DNA from: Biomphalaria glabrata
Taxonomy: Eukaryota > Mollusca > Gastropoda > Planorbidae
Assembly (NCBI RefSeq): GCF_947242115.1
Contig: NC_074714.1
Location: forward strand, 33,924,323 to 33,988,322
DNA length: 64,000 nucleotides
Direction of reading: 5' to 3'
Both the position numbers and the translations under genes were made by a program. Positions 1 through 11,503 of the stretch are shown piece after piece. Below the pieces are notes generated by a model. It was not told the DNA's origin. It ran no database searches and saw only the letters and a list, made by a program, of their open reading frames with translations. Each line of letters begins with the position of its first letter. Within the stretch, counting starts at the first letter, position 1.

Positions 1-193
1 TTGAGAGAATGGGGCTATAAGATTCCGACTTGGATTTTCAATCTCGGCATTTTTAGGACGCCCCAGAGCCAGCCTATTTTTAATGGGTACCTGACTTTAA
101 TTAGGGAAAGTAAAGACAGTTGGTCGTTTTGCTAGCCACATGACATCCTCGTTAACCATCGTCAATAGAAACAGATGGCCTTGACATCATCTG
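1..193 (+). repeat. SINE-1 copy, head cut off by the window edge
   Basis: This is the body of the tRNA-derived SINE seen more completely at 52578-52847. It shares the motif GGGTACCTGAC near 85, the segment around GTTGGTCGTTTTGC near 120, and the CATCATCTG end near 185. The tRNA-like head would lie left of the window. It is diverged from the other copies. Confidence 0.7.
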
Positions 194-1098
194 AAAGTAA
201 GAATTTACTTCCTTTTTACTTTTTATCTTGGCATAAAACTGTCTCAATGTGTCTTGTCTACTCGCTACACCGAGCAATGTCTTATCTACGTCTTTAAAGA
301 GACCTTTGACATTCTGAACCAAGAAGTGCATCCGCTATTTTAAAAATATTATTTCACCTCAAAGACCTCGTTAATTTGCCGATATTTAGCAATTTTTTAT
401 ATTATTTTTTTATTTTATTGAAATGCTGAAATGCTTTTAAATATTTATCTGCACTGTGTCCTCATTCTGAAAACAAGGAGAATGTAAAGCTGGTGATTAA
501 ATAAATTGCCGAGACTGATTGCGCTAAGACATGCGTACAAAAAATGCGTGACACCAGTTTGTATGTGGAGTTAACTAACAACATAGAATGACGTCCTCAA
601 ACCCCCCCCCCCATCCTCTCTTTCTTACCCTGCATCTTTTGAACCCGCTGTAACAATTCCATTTGGTTCTTGGTGCACATTTTTCTGTCCATATTAATGA
701 CAGAACGGCACATAAACTCAGATAATTGTTGATCCTACTGATATCATTCCACCATACAAATCCCTCCTCTTTCGGTCCCGAGCTCCGACGTTCATGTTTC
801 ATGCAACAATGCCGGGAAGGAGAGGCTATAGAAGCCAACAGCAATTAGTCGCTAGTTTAATAGTTGAGTAATTAGCTTCGTGTTAACCTGACCTGAAGGA
901 TCCGTGGCTCTGTCTGAATAGTGTCATTTGTTATACGCACACATGCATACACACGTATACCCATCAGGGAACATAACCCGGAAGTTACGTCATGACAGGA
1001 GCTCAATCTCTAGAAATACAGATAAAGTACATGCACCGTTATTCTTTCTACTAAAAGTAAATTAACCCTTTCGGGCCTTGCCATTTATTCTACATAAC
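194..1098. other. Non-coding stretch with no recognised feature
   Basis: AT-rich sequence with a C homopolymer of about 13 bases near 600-612 and a CACA/CATA-rich patch near 938-960. The short open frame at 575-844 (-) starts within ordinary sequence, has biased composition and resembles no family I know, so no gene is called. Confidence 0.5.
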
Positions 1099-1330
1099 AG
1101 ATGATGTAAAAGTCGTCCTTTTCTATTGCCGACAGTTAACAAGGGTGTCATGTGGCTAGCAAAATGACCAACCGTCTTTACTTTCCCATATTTAAGTTAG
1201 GTACCCATTAGAGATGAGTGGACCCTAAAGTGCCCAAAAGATCCCGAAATTCAAAATTCCAGTCTTCAGCAGGATTCGCACCTGGAATCCATTCCCGGTT
1301 CAGAAGTCAAGCGCTTTACAACTCAGCCCC
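1099..1330 (-). repeat. SINE-1 copy
   Basis: Inverted copy of the SINE-1 family. Read on the minus strand it runs from a degenerate tRNA-like head (near 1280-1330, with a B-box-like stretch at about 1270-1280), through GGGTACCT near 1200, to the conserved body near 1100-1170. The open frame at 1218-1445 is a by-product of this element. Confidence 0.7.
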
Positions 1331-1480
1331 GGCACCCTCATATGCCCTAAACAGCCCTAAATACGATTACTTTGTATCTTCCACGTCACCATTTCCTATT
1401 GGAAGAAGTGCCATGGAGTCATCAGGAGATCCTGTACTGAAATGAAGTAAGTGCTCCTGAGCAACTGAGAGCTGCTTGTC

Positions 1481-1577
1481 AATACAGTTGACTTGTTCAC
1501 CCTCATACTTTCAGCCGTGCCCTCTGCTGGAGATTAGCCGCCATTGAATACAGTTGACTTGTTCACCCTCATACTTT
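1481..1577 (+). repeat. Direct repeat pair of 31 bp
   Basis: The segment starting AATACAGTTGACTTGTTCAC occurs at 1481-1511 and again at 1547-1577, 66 bp apart, with no change seen. The intervening and following sequence also shares GCCGCCATTGAA, so this is a small tandem duplication. Confidence 0.8.
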
Positions 1578-2770
1578 GGCCGCCATTGAAAACCTTACCT
1601 CTGTCTACTGTGATCATCTGTAGCTTTTTCCAGCAGTAGAACTGACCGTAGTCCTCACAGAGAGGCACTTTCTATCTTCCTAGTCGTTCTGTCCTGCTAA
1701 CCCGATAGTAGGTAGGCTACACAATTCCACTTGTTGAAGAGAACTTGCATTCCATATGACTGGATCTGAACCTTATTTGCTTTAGTCTCGAGATCTAATC
1801 TAAAAACTGTGGAAGTCAGAATCGAATTTTGTAAGACTTGATGTTTTCAGAGAAGTTTCAGGGTGTTTTTTCTTTTGCGTCTTTTGTTTGAATGGTTATT
1901 TACTATACTAAAGGAGATGAAGATTGACTTATCTTTCAGTACAAAAAAAATCATTGTGTAATGTTAGGATGGTCACGTAATACAAGACACGGAAGAAACA
2001 TTTATTTAACTACATCAACCTTGCATCAGCACAGTCTTTGGAAGAAATAAAAGATGGATTGGAACTCCTTATGTTAATATTTTTTAAAAATTATGTCTTT
2101 CCTAGCGTGCTCTGTGTGTGCACTCTCCGTGTGACAGTATTGGCCCCCTAGCGTGTAATTATCTGAATTCTTTTGTAGAGTAAAACAAAAACTTTGTTTG
2201 ATCGTCTGCCGCAGACCCATAAATACCCACAATGCCTCATTAGATTCCAAGAATGTCAGTAATCTTCTTAAGCATATCAAGCATGCCATCTTATCATAAG
2301 ACGACTTTTAGTATCGGCTTCTATTTAATTACAATGCATATATAAATAAACTACACAGACAAAATGGTGTTTAAATTGCGTGTTTTCAAGCTATGAAAAA
2401 AAGGTTCTTAAAAGACACTATATAAAATGTTATTTCAACCCCCCATTCTCCCTCCAGAGTGACGCCAAGCGTGTCTCACTATCCGTCATAGAAAAGATAA
2501 TCGTGCCAGAAACTATTAAGGGTATCGTCTGCTGGGTGCCGCTGCTAGGTTAGTCGTAACAAAAGGAATGGTATATCGTGTACATTTCAGTCTTTAAAAC
2601 TCGAATTTTAACAGCGCTTCATTTTTAGTACAAAATGTCTTCATTTTAAAGTCAATGAAATACTTCTTGTCTTGTAATGGATTTATCGGGCACCCATTTC
2701 TCTTCTTATCTTTCTTTTCTTTCTGAGGACTGGAAATTGTTTCGTCCCTTGTAGCGTTCCAAACATGCAC
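1578..2770. other. Non-coding stretch with no recognised feature
   Basis: Plain AT-rich sequence. The short open frame at 2074-2289 (-) has no recognisable domain. I see no repeat, RNA gene or exon-like segment. Confidence 0.45.
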
Positions 2771-3455
2771 AGACCAAAATACATTTAGATTAAACTAGTC
2801 CAGAGTTAGGCATTCAGCACAGACCAAAATACATTTAGATTAAACTAGTCCAGAGTTAGGCATTCAGCACAGACCAAAATACATTTAGATTAAACTAGTC
2901 CAGAGTTAGGCATTCAGCACAGACCAAAATACATTTAGATTAAACTAGTCCAGAGTTAGGCATTCAGCACAGACCAAAATACATTTAGATTAAACTAGTC
3001 CAGAGTTAGGCATTCAGCACAGACCAAAATACATTTAGATTAAACTAGTCCAGAGTTAGGCATTCAGCACAGACCAAAATACATTTAGATTAAACTAGTC
3101 CAGAGTTAGGCATTCAGCACAGACCAAAATACATTTAGATTAAACTAGTCCAGAGTTAGGCATTCAGCACAGACCAAAATACATTTAGATTAAACTAGTC
3201 CAGAGTTAGGCATTCAGCACAGACCAAAATACATTTAGATTAAACTAGTCCAGAGTTAGGCATTCAGCACAGACCAAAATACATTTAGATTAAACTAGTC
3301 CAGAGTTAGGCATTCAGCACAGACCAAAATACATTTAGATTAAACTAGTCCAGAGTTAGGCATTCAGCACAGACCAAAATACATTTAGATTAAACTAGTC
3401 CACAGTTAGGCATTCAACACAGACCAAAATACATTTAGATTAAACTAGTCCAGAG
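2771..3455 (+). repeat. 50-bp minisatellite, about 14 copies, nearly identical
   Basis: The unit starts AGACCAAAATACATTTAGAT, is exactly 50 bp long and begins at 2771, 2821, 2871 and so on to 3421. There are 13 full copies and a last partial one. Only the copy at 3371 shows changes (CAGAG to CACAG, and CAGCAC to CAACAC). Such uniformity points to recent expansion or ongoing homogenisation. The array runs directly into a SINE-2 tail. Confidence 0.97.
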
Positions 3456-3531
3456 GTTTGGACTAGGAAGTAAATTAGCTTCAACTCTGAAGGAACACCC
3501 AACATGTAAAACATTTTACAAACAAACAGCT
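3453..3531 (+). repeat. SINE-2 fragment (3' tail)
   Basis: GTTTGGACTAGGAAGTAAAT and the following TTCAACTCTGAAGGAAC match, in inverted orientation, the SINE-2 copy at 53095-53261 (TTCAGAGTTGAAGATAG, CCTAGTCCAAACCTCC). Only the part after the tRNA-like head is present. Confidence 0.7.
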
Positions 3532-3689
3532 GTGGAAGAAAACACAGACAATTTCGTTAAAATGTCAACACTGACTTTGTTTGGAATGAGACCTGCTGTA
3601 CTCTCGTTTCACAAGCTTCTACCATAAACAAAAAAAAAAGAAAAGAAAAAGCGCAAGGTCAAGGGAAACACTGAATGTAGAACAAGTAA

Positions 3690-3775
3690 CAACAGAAGAG
3701 GACAAACGAGGACAGGTTAAGTCAGAGGAGGACAAGTTAGGACAAACGAGGACAAGTTAGGACAAATAAGTAAAA
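3690..3775 (+). repeat. Short imperfect tandem repeat (GGACAAGTTAGGACAAACGA)
   Basis: A purine-rich unit of about 20-30 bp built on GAGGACAAGTTAGGACAAAC recurs three to four times with changes. It is small and probably polymorphic. Confidence 0.6.
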
Positions 3776-3859
3776 GTGCATAAAAGAGGTTTAAAGCTAA
3801 AGAAAAGAAAATTATTTTTTAAATTGCGAGTTCTCCTTCCTTCTTCAGCGTTGCCACAT

Positions 3860-4620
3860 CTTGACTGCCAAGCCAGCATCGGACTGTATTTAATCTTTCC
3901 TTCAAAGCTTATATCAATTCACTCTGTTTGTCTGATACAAAGTTGGTACACGTTATTTCTCCCACACCCAGTCTCGGATCATGCTGAAATTTTGCACAAT
4001 TATTTCCTTTACTTGTCAACACAAGAATCAATAATAAAAAAAAATTAACCAATTAGTTAATTAATTATTGGTAATAAATTATTTTCTTTGGTATCTCGAA
4101 CAAGGGAAAGAAATTGTACTTGACTGAAGTGGTGTTATAAATTAGTCCCCTTTATATGTCGTCGTCTGAGGTTTAGTGAACACAAGCATGAAATAAAAAC
4201 AATAGATAACTCTACACACTTCCATGTCCACTTCGCTAGCAGAGTGGTTAACCTGTTGGCTAGAGAAGCCTGAGATTGCTTTAGCCCATAATTTGGAATT
4301 CAGGTCGTTCCAAATTTTATTTTTATAGAAATACATTTAAAAAGCGATCAGCCAGATGCCCCGTTCTCCCCTCCCCCCTTTCCCAACTAGTCCAGACGAG
4401 TGCTAGGATCATACCGTAGTGAGAAAGCTAAAAGCATGAAATTGCGCTCAACAAGAACAATATGTAAAAATATTCCTAATCGCACAGATTTATTATTATT
4501 AGTCTATAAATCTAGATCAATTAGAAATATAATTATATGACTGATCTAAGCTTATTGATACACTTACTATAAGCTTGTCTTTTAAAAAAAGTATTTTTTT
4601 ATTGGCTTGTTTAAAAGTCT
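3860..4620 (+). repeat. Dispersed repeat B (AT-rich, about 0.7 kb)
   Basis: This copy shares long stretches with 34860-35440 and 44060-44445, and in inverted form with 28780-29030 and 46190-46410. Shared landmarks are ACCAATTAGTTAATTAATTA (4050), GAAATTGTACTTGACTGA (about 4110), a tRNA-like patch GCTAGCAGAGTGGTTAACC (about 4237), AAATACATTTAAAAAGCGAT (about 4330), and CTAATCGCACAGATTTATT (about 4476). I see no coding capacity or terminal inverted repeat. It may be a SINE-like or non-autonomous DNA element. Confidence 0.6.
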
Positions 4621-5912
4621 GAACACAAAGTCACCAAACACTTCTTGAAAAGACTCAACAAAACTAAAATGTTTTAGACATATCGTTCAGTTCCCAGGCT
4701 GTACCAACGAGCGTACCATAACTGGCATGTCGAATTAGTATCAAAAGATAGAAAGTTGATCGGTGACTTACATTTGAAAGTATAGAACGCATTACTGTCA
4801 GAAATATAGTGGACATATTAGAATAGGAAATACCTGATATAACTTATTATAACATTAAATTGTCAAGTTTAGTTTCACAGCCGCATATAATTTCTTTTTT
4901 TTTATTTTGGTTACCTACAAAGTCTCTTTTCAAAACAATAATCAAATGAGTTTTTTAAGTTACAAGAACTCGTAGTTGGCCCACTGAGATCATTTTAACT
5001 TACACAATGCGTTCCCAATCTCTAGCCTTCATTTACTTATTATATGCTGTCCAATGAAAGCTTGTATTTTTTTAAACCTTATTATTCATAGTTAATGCAT
5101 GTAGTAGACATTTTTTGTTCAAAAGAAGAAAAAAAAAACCCACTAGAATCAATTCAATTCAGAAATACAATATGATTTAACAGAAGTGTGTCTGTAAAGT
5201 TATGTTTGAGTTTGACTGATTCGCAGCATACTTTTATTACTAATAATGAACCTCCTCGCCTAGTGGGTCTTGAATTCGAATACCAGAAGATCATTCTCGC
5301 TACATGTTAGAAAGGTGGGGGGCTACTTTTGCAAACCTGCCACACCATCAGACAATTCTACATTGGAAACTATCGATGGATTTTGTTTCCTTCGAAATAA
5401 TTTCCATCCTGGCGGTGCCAGAGAACGACTAAAAGTTATTTAGTAGACTAAGTCTTGAATACAATGAATACAGTTTAGAGCGAAATGTACAGAACTTTGT
5501 TTTATTAAATATTTTAATAACTATAGCGTTCGGATAGCATCAATCTTAAGACCAGTGGTGGTTACAGGTATGGGTTGGATAAGTGAACTTTTAGTGAAAT
5601 CTAGCTGTCTAGCTTCAATGAAAATTATAATAAATAACACACAATTCCAGTGTAAATTCATAGAAGTATATCTATAAACAAAAGTTCTATTCAAGTTTGT
5701 TGAAAAAGAAGTCTGTTCAAGTTTATTTTACTAAGAATTTAATACGCTTACATCGGTTTAGTTGTACGAGATGTTTGGAACTGCAAACCAACACATATTT
5801 AGTTTTAAAAAACAAATTGATTCATTTCTAGAAATTAGCTTCAGCACCTATTTTTGAACTTTTGCAGAATATAGATCTAGTGAAAGAAATCAAATATTCG
5901 ATTCCAACAAGG
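4621..5912. other. Non-coding stretch with no firm feature
   Basis: AT-rich sequence. A patch at about 5250-5430 is less AT-rich and contains a B-box-like string (TTGAATTCGAATACC near 5270), so it could be another worn tRNA-derived SINE. No second copy is present in the window to confirm this. Confidence 0.35.
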
Positions 5913-6406
5913 GAGGAAACAGACCTTGTTGATGTCTAAGGGATGAGCCGAAGGCTCTTCGAGCCTTAAGTTTGAAAAAAAAACCCTGCTTGGACGCCAA
6001 ACAGTAAAAAAACAAAAAAAACCTGTGTGAACACACAGTTCTGTTTGGAAGAGACCCTAGACAATGCCTATGTAAAGCATTGCTCTTGACCGATGCATTT
6101 GGCCCAGAACGCGGGGGCTAGACACGGCCGAAGGCCGAGAATACACCGGGATCTTCTGCCATTTTCCTTCAATGTACCAAGCTAACTGTAACGGTCCCTT
6201 TGAGGAACAGCGCATGGATGTGTGACAGGTTTGTGGGGACTTTTTTACAACCCCGCCCGTGCAAGAGGTTGACTCTCGTCTACCCGTTGGCATCCCCACG
6301 GGAGTCTTGTGTTGCTACCCATTTAGCCTAACCACTTCCTCTAATGGTCGTGTCCACGCGAGCGCCACGATGAGGCAGAGTAGCGTGCTCGAGAGGAAAC
6401 AGACCT
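5913..6406. mobile_element. GC-rich insert of ~466 bp flanked by a 14-bp direct repeat
   Basis: GAGGAAACAGACCT occurs at 5913-5926 and again at 6393-6406 with no mismatch, bracketing 5927-6392. The insert is markedly GC-richer than its surroundings and contains small hairpins such as GCCGAAGGCTCTTCGAGCC near 5947 and GGCCGAAGGCC near 6125. A 14-bp target-site duplication is the size left by LINE-mediated retroposition, and the right repeat is followed by an A-rich run. No RT, transposase or clear A/B boxes were found. The open frame at 6057-6299 (-) spans part of it but resembles no protein I know. Identity is unresolved. Confidence 0.6.
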
Positions 6407-6609
6407 AAAAAAAATAATAGAACAAGCTATGGGTTTCAAGATGGCGGATGCCTAATCTAAGATCTAGTTCCTTGTTTCTAGGATCTTAGTTGCTTTTTGC
6501 TTCTAGTCTTTGAGTTTTGATTGCTTCTGTGTTTATTGGTCAAGGGAGTATATCGTTATAGTTGAATTTTCTAATTGCTGTGTTATTTTTTGCGTTTTTC
6601 TTCATATTA

Positions 6610-8495
6610 GCGGCCCCCGTAAGGGGAAAAAGCCGCTATTAGGTTTGTGCAAAATGTCCGTCTGTCCGCCTGTCCGTCTGTCCGTCTGTCACACTCAGAT
6701 CTCGAAAACTAGAAGAGATATGAAAAATATTATTTCATCATTAAATGCGGCTTGAAAAGTTTAGGTGCAACGGCTACTTATGGTTTTCTAAAAGCAAACC
6801 GTTTAATTTATAAAATTAATTATGCAATCGATTTTTTCATAAAATTACACCAATTCTAAAACAATTACGTAAATGTAAGGGAGGCAATGTCACAATATGC
6901 TAACAAAGATGGACAATTTTTGTGTATTTTCAGTATCACAAAGTCAAATATATTTATAAAATGTACAGGAAATGTTTACAACAAATATAAATAATAGTTA
7001 AAGATGTTTTTTCTGGTCAACTAGCTTCTAAAATTAAAAGAAAACATTTCTGTTTGTTTATAAAGGCTAATAATGCACTTTGTATGTAAATATCACGCAC
7101 TTTTTTTTAAATGTACTTTTTATGCAGCGATTTTCGTGCAGTAGCTTAACGTTGCAACATGTTCAGGTGCTAAACCAATTGCTTAAACTTTTTAAAAAAA
7201 TCAGATTTTATTTATTTTTTGTTTAGTGCCCCCATCCGAATAAAAGAAGATTATTTTTGTGCGTTTTGTCTGTTGGTCGGTCTGTCCGTCACGATTAGAT
7301 TAAAAAAACTAGAACTCTAAAAGCTATTGAAAATCTGATTTACCCTTTAATGTTCCTCCCGTATCATCTCAATAGTTTTAAGTATCTAAAAATTGATTGT
7401 TCCGTTTTTTTTTTTTTTTTTGCAAAACTAATCAACCCCAACAAATGTGTGTTTGCTCTTCTAATTTATATTACATTCAATTTCCATGCTTAAACGTTGC
7501 AAAAACACATTATCAATAATATGTTGTTCCGTTTTTTATGTAAATAGCATATTAATGCTAAATCAAAATCTCTATACTGACTTATATTTCATTAAGTGTA
7601 AAAATGTTCCGGATATTGTTTTATAAAACATGAATTATGCCTAATGATTGTTTGAAATCGCATAATTTACTTATATTACACTTATATTATTTGACAATGC
7701 GTCACTATAATTTGGTTATCAATATCAAATTGTTCCGTATTTTCATCTTTAAACAAATTTTAAAAATATCGACAATAGGTTGTTCAGGGCTTTAAAAAAA
7801 AAGTAATTTACTAGAATTGATTACTGAAAATTACTTTTTAGACATTTAATTTTCTTGCTGAAACATAACATAGAAGTTTTGTAATCGATAAAGAATGTTC
7901 CGGATTTTGTTTCTAACAAATCGTCGCCAGAAATTTCCGAATTTATTTAAAAATCTACTAACGCCAAATAATTGTTTGAACTCCTCTCTTCTAATTAATA
8001 AACAAATAATCTTCTCATTTACGAAATAATGTTTTTTGGGATTTTTATGAAAAATATTTTAACTCACTACTCTCTTACAGTACATTTAACTTTCTACCTA
8101 AAACATTAAAAAATCTAATTATCGTTAATATTATGTTCCGATTTTTAAGGAAAACAGAATCCAAACACCAAAGTAAGGTATGAAAATCTCTCCACATGGC
8201 TGTAGTACATCTAATTTTTATACGAGACCATCCAAAAAATTTAATTAACGGTATTACATTTATCTGAAATGCTCTTTTTCTTTTACTATTTATACAAACA
8301 TCCGGAACAATCTATTATATAAACTTTTCAATTGTGTTCATACCTAAAAATTATTGCGATGTTTTGAAACGTAAAATAAAGGTTAATCAATTTTTAATAA
8401 CTTTTAGTTGTTGTTTTTTTTTATATCAAGATGACGGACAGACCGACTGACAGACAAAACGCAAAAACAATGCGGCTTTGATCCTTTTTAAATAA
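6610..8495 (+). mobile_element. Non-autonomous inverted-repeat element(s), 'GTCYGTC' family (element A)
   Basis: This region has two parts. 6610-7224 begins with GCGGCCCCCGTAAGGGG and AAAAAGCCGCTATTAGG, then a GTCCGTCTGTC-rich patch. 7225-8495 is bracketed by an inverted repeat: 32 bp at 7260-7291 match the reverse complement of 8432-8463 at about 30 of 32 positions, both inside the GTCTGTC-rich subterminal zone. The whole is AT-rich and lacks a transposase frame. 43465-45500 repeats the same order of segments. Minus-orientation end fragments lie at 34590-34880, 42130-42555, 51770-51920, 53805-54055 and 54120-54475. The class of DNA transposon is not determined. Confidence 0.65.
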
Positions 8496-8499
8496 ATTC

Positions 8500-9650
8500 T
8501 ATTAGAACTCAGTGCACCAATGTCTATGAACCCTCGTTAAATATCTCGTGTAAATAAAGACATTTTTTTTATGGTACCGGTACTACTACCCTATTGTGAG
8601 GTAATAGAATTTTTTTTCCTCGACGTCATATGAATGGACTCTTTAAATGTAATGCTAAAAGAGTTCACTCTGTGAACCAATGTCTATTAACCCTCGAAAA
8701 ATTGCTCGTATTGATGAAAACATATTTTAGTCAAACTAAGCCGTGTGACGTAGTGTTTTTTTCCTTTGACGTCATATGGAATGAATTCTTTTAAATGAAA
8801 TGCTAAAAGAACGCACTCGGTGCACCAATGTCTATGAACACTCGATAAATGGCTCGTATTGATGAAGGTGATTTTTAGTCTAGCTAGGCCGTGTGACGTA
8901 GTGTTTTTTTTCCCTCTGACGTTATATGGAATTAATTCTTCAGATGAAATGAAAAAAGAACTCGGTATAGTAATGTTTATTAAGCCTCGTTATGTGACTC
9001 GCGTTTAAAAAAGGAATGATATCTTGATTAAGATCTAATCTAGATTTTTTAAACTAGATCTAGATTTTTATTACAGTATATATAGATCGGTGTACCAATG
9101 TCTATGAACACTCGATAAATGGCTCGTAATGATGAAGGTGATTTTTAGTCTAGCTAGGCCGTGTGACGTAGTGTTTTTTTTCCTTTGACGTCATATGGAA
9201 TGAATTCTTTAAAAGTAATGTTAAAATAACGCACTCGGTGCACCAATGTCTATGATCACTCGATAAATGGCTCGTAATGATGAAGGCGATTTTTATTCTA
9301 GCTAGGTCGTGTGACGTAGTGTTTTTTTTTCCTTTGACGTTATATGGAATGAATTCTTTAAAAGAAATGCTTAAAGAACGCACTCGGTGCACCAAAGTCT
9401 ATAAACACTCGATAAATGGCTCGTAATGATGAATGCGATTTTTAGTCTAACTAGGCCGTGTGACGTAGTGTTTTTTTTCCTTTGACGTCATATGGAATTA
9501 ATTCTTCAAATGAAATGAAAAAAGAACTCGGTATAGTAATGTTTATTAAGCCTCGTTATGTAACTCGCGTTTAAAAAAGGAATATCTTGATTTAGATCTA
9601 ATCTAGATTTTTTAAACTAGATCTAGATTTTTATTACAGTATATCTAGAT
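8500..9650 (+). repeat. Tandem array of ~148-bp units with a higher-order repeat
   Basis: About eight units are recognisable by ACCAATGTCTATGAACACTC or a variant, at roughly 8516, 8676, 8824, 8969, 9094, 9242, 9391 and 9533. Most carry GGCCGTGTGACGTAGTG and CCTTTGACGTCATATGGAAT. The units at 8969 and 9533 share a distinct variant that ends in a TAGATCTA-rich tail, giving a higher-order period of about 564 bp. The open frame at 9150-9395 is a by-product. Confidence 0.85.
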
Positions 9651-9654
9651 CTGG

Positions 9655-9890
9655 ATTTATATTCTAATTAAAATTATTTTAGAGTCTAGATCTAGAATTT
9701 CTAGATCTAGTTTAGACTAAAATAGACTAGATTAAGATGTAGACTTTCAATTTCTAAACTTAAAGTGTAAAAAAAAAAGTGTAGATTTTCATTTCCAAAC
9801 GTTTTGATCAATATTGGAATGTTTTAATATACTAAAACTAATCTAAATTTTAAATGTTTTTATTTAATTTAAATTTAAGTTTACAGCAAA
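9655..9890. repeat. CTAG/TAGATC-rich degenerate simple sequence
   Basis: Runs of TAGATCTAGA and close variants are the tail of the tandem array, followed by AT-rich sequence. The same composition recurs at 25995-26490 and 33800-34060. Confidence 0.6.
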
Positions 9891-9894
9891 TGAA

Positions 9895-10130
9895 TCTTTG
9901 AAACATTATTACTTTTGACCATCAAAATTAAATCACCTCTTGAATATTATTTGCGAATATGCAGATCCGACAGGGATACGACTTCGACGGGGGCCGCCTC
10001 TGAGTTTGTGTAACACAAACTCTCTTTGTAATCTTGTTTTTTATTTCGTTAAAGGCAGTCGCGTTCCGCGTCAAACTTCCTTTATTGTTTCATTTTCTGT
10101 TCCTTTTGTTATTGTTGTTCATTTATTTAA
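9895..10130 (-). repeat. Dispersed repeat fragment ending in GGGGGCCGCCTCTGAGTTTG
   Basis: GACCATCAAAATTAAATCAC and GGGGGCCGCCTCTGAGTTTG match the region around 40375-40460 and, inverted, parts of 32900-32985 (repeat C). It directly precedes the LINE at 10134. Confidence 0.5.
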
Positions 10131-10244
10131 AGAATGTCGTTTCCGACGTTCTTGATTGAAAAGAAGGTAAAGAGGGTGGTCTTGTCCACCCCAAGGGTAC
10201 TCTCCTGTTGAAACTATCTGGCAACAAGCCACGAGATCCTCTAT

Positions 10245-10739
10245 ATGTTGTCAGCTGCTGAGGTAACAGCATTATATATGTTTGAAAACCCATATACATG
10301 GTTTTTGGTACCAACGTCTGGGAAGGTGAGAGACAGTCTTGTTGGCAAGTTTTTCTTGAGTGAGACTACCTTCAAGATTGAGATCCTCCCAATAGAGGAG
10401 GAAAGGCTGAAAATTACCCTACATTGGGTGTCGCCTTCTGTTGCGAAAAACAGAATTGTTGAAATCATGGAAACGTTTGCAGAGCAAGGATCCAAGGTGG
10501 AGGTGACTTCTAACAAGTGGGTGTCCTTCATTCAAGTGAAAACAGATACACCAAGTCCACACTACATCCAGTTACGGTATGAATGGGACTCCAAAATTTA
10601 TAAAGTTCTAGTCACCATACCAGAACGTAGACATAATGCCTACATTGTGGACCAGACCAGCATTGGTCAAATCAGTGTCCCACCCGAAAGGCCGCCCCGG
10701 CGCGAACTGGGCCTCCCAAGGAGAGACCCGGTCCTTTAG
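10245..10739 (+). pseudogene. LINE ORF1-like fragment
   Basis: An open frame of 164 residues with no signal peptide. It looks like the RNA-binding ORF1 region of Tx1-type LINEs. A further in-frame-style start lies upstream at 10134 (MSFPTFLIEKK). I do not see the CCHC knuckles that often end such ORF1 proteins; they would fall near the nested insertion. It would bind element RNA in an active copy. Confidence 0.5.
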
Positions 10740-10894
10740 GCTATGCACAGGTGGTCAGGGAAGGTAATTTCAGGGAGAAGGAAATCGAAACTTGGTTGCA
10801 GAAGGTTAGGGTTTGACGATGGTAAATAAGGGTAAGAAAGAAGTCTTCAATGGTTCGCCAAAGAAGACCACTAAAGTGTTAGATGTCGCGGCTT

Positions 10895-11122
10895 ATCTTA
10901 TCTTCTTATCTTATATAATACAGACGTTACTTCAAAAAAGAAGATGATTACGTCCGACGCGTCATGCATTTAGTCATGCATGTTAATCAATTACTTAAAT
11001 TCTGCCAAGTCACTGGTTTTCCTGGCTAGCTCAGGCAACCCATTCCATGCTCTAATAGCACTAGGGAAGAAGGAGTATTTGTACAAATTTGTCCTAGCAT
11101 ATGGGACGAGGAATGTGCCTTT
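10895..11122 (-). mobile_element. Nested 3' end of another LINE, inserted inverted
   Basis: On the minus strand this segment reads through FFPSAIRAWNGLPELARKT, the common C-terminal end of CR1/Jockey-type reverse transcriptases, then a stop, GACGTAATCATCTTC and a (GATAA)-like tail. It matches the ends of the copies at 33430-33795 and 36165-36720. The Tx1-like sequence resumes near 11123. A clear target-site duplication was not resolved. Confidence 0.8.
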
Positions 11123-11503
11123 AGCTACATCGAATGTGGCAGATGCGGCTACTTCATCGGATGTTGCCGATGTGGCCAGCACACCAGAGGTAGCTGTTGA
11201 TGCGGAGGTTGGGACCCAGAGTGGCGAAGGTTTCAAACTAAACAAGCGGTTCCTCTCTAGAGAGCATGTGAGGTCCGCTCCTTGGTCTCCAACAAAAAGG
11301 AAGAGATGCTTATCTATCTCCTCGTGTGAGAATCTTTTCGCGAGCCCGCGTAGTATAAGAGAATTTGTAAGCCCTCCTAACACAAGTCTTGGTCTTAGTG
11401 CATTGGACATCCCTGAGACTCCACCCACATTGGTTATAGACGAGGGGGGAACACCCATAACCAATCACAAAAACTGGATTAAATTTACTTTTTACACTCA
11501 ATC

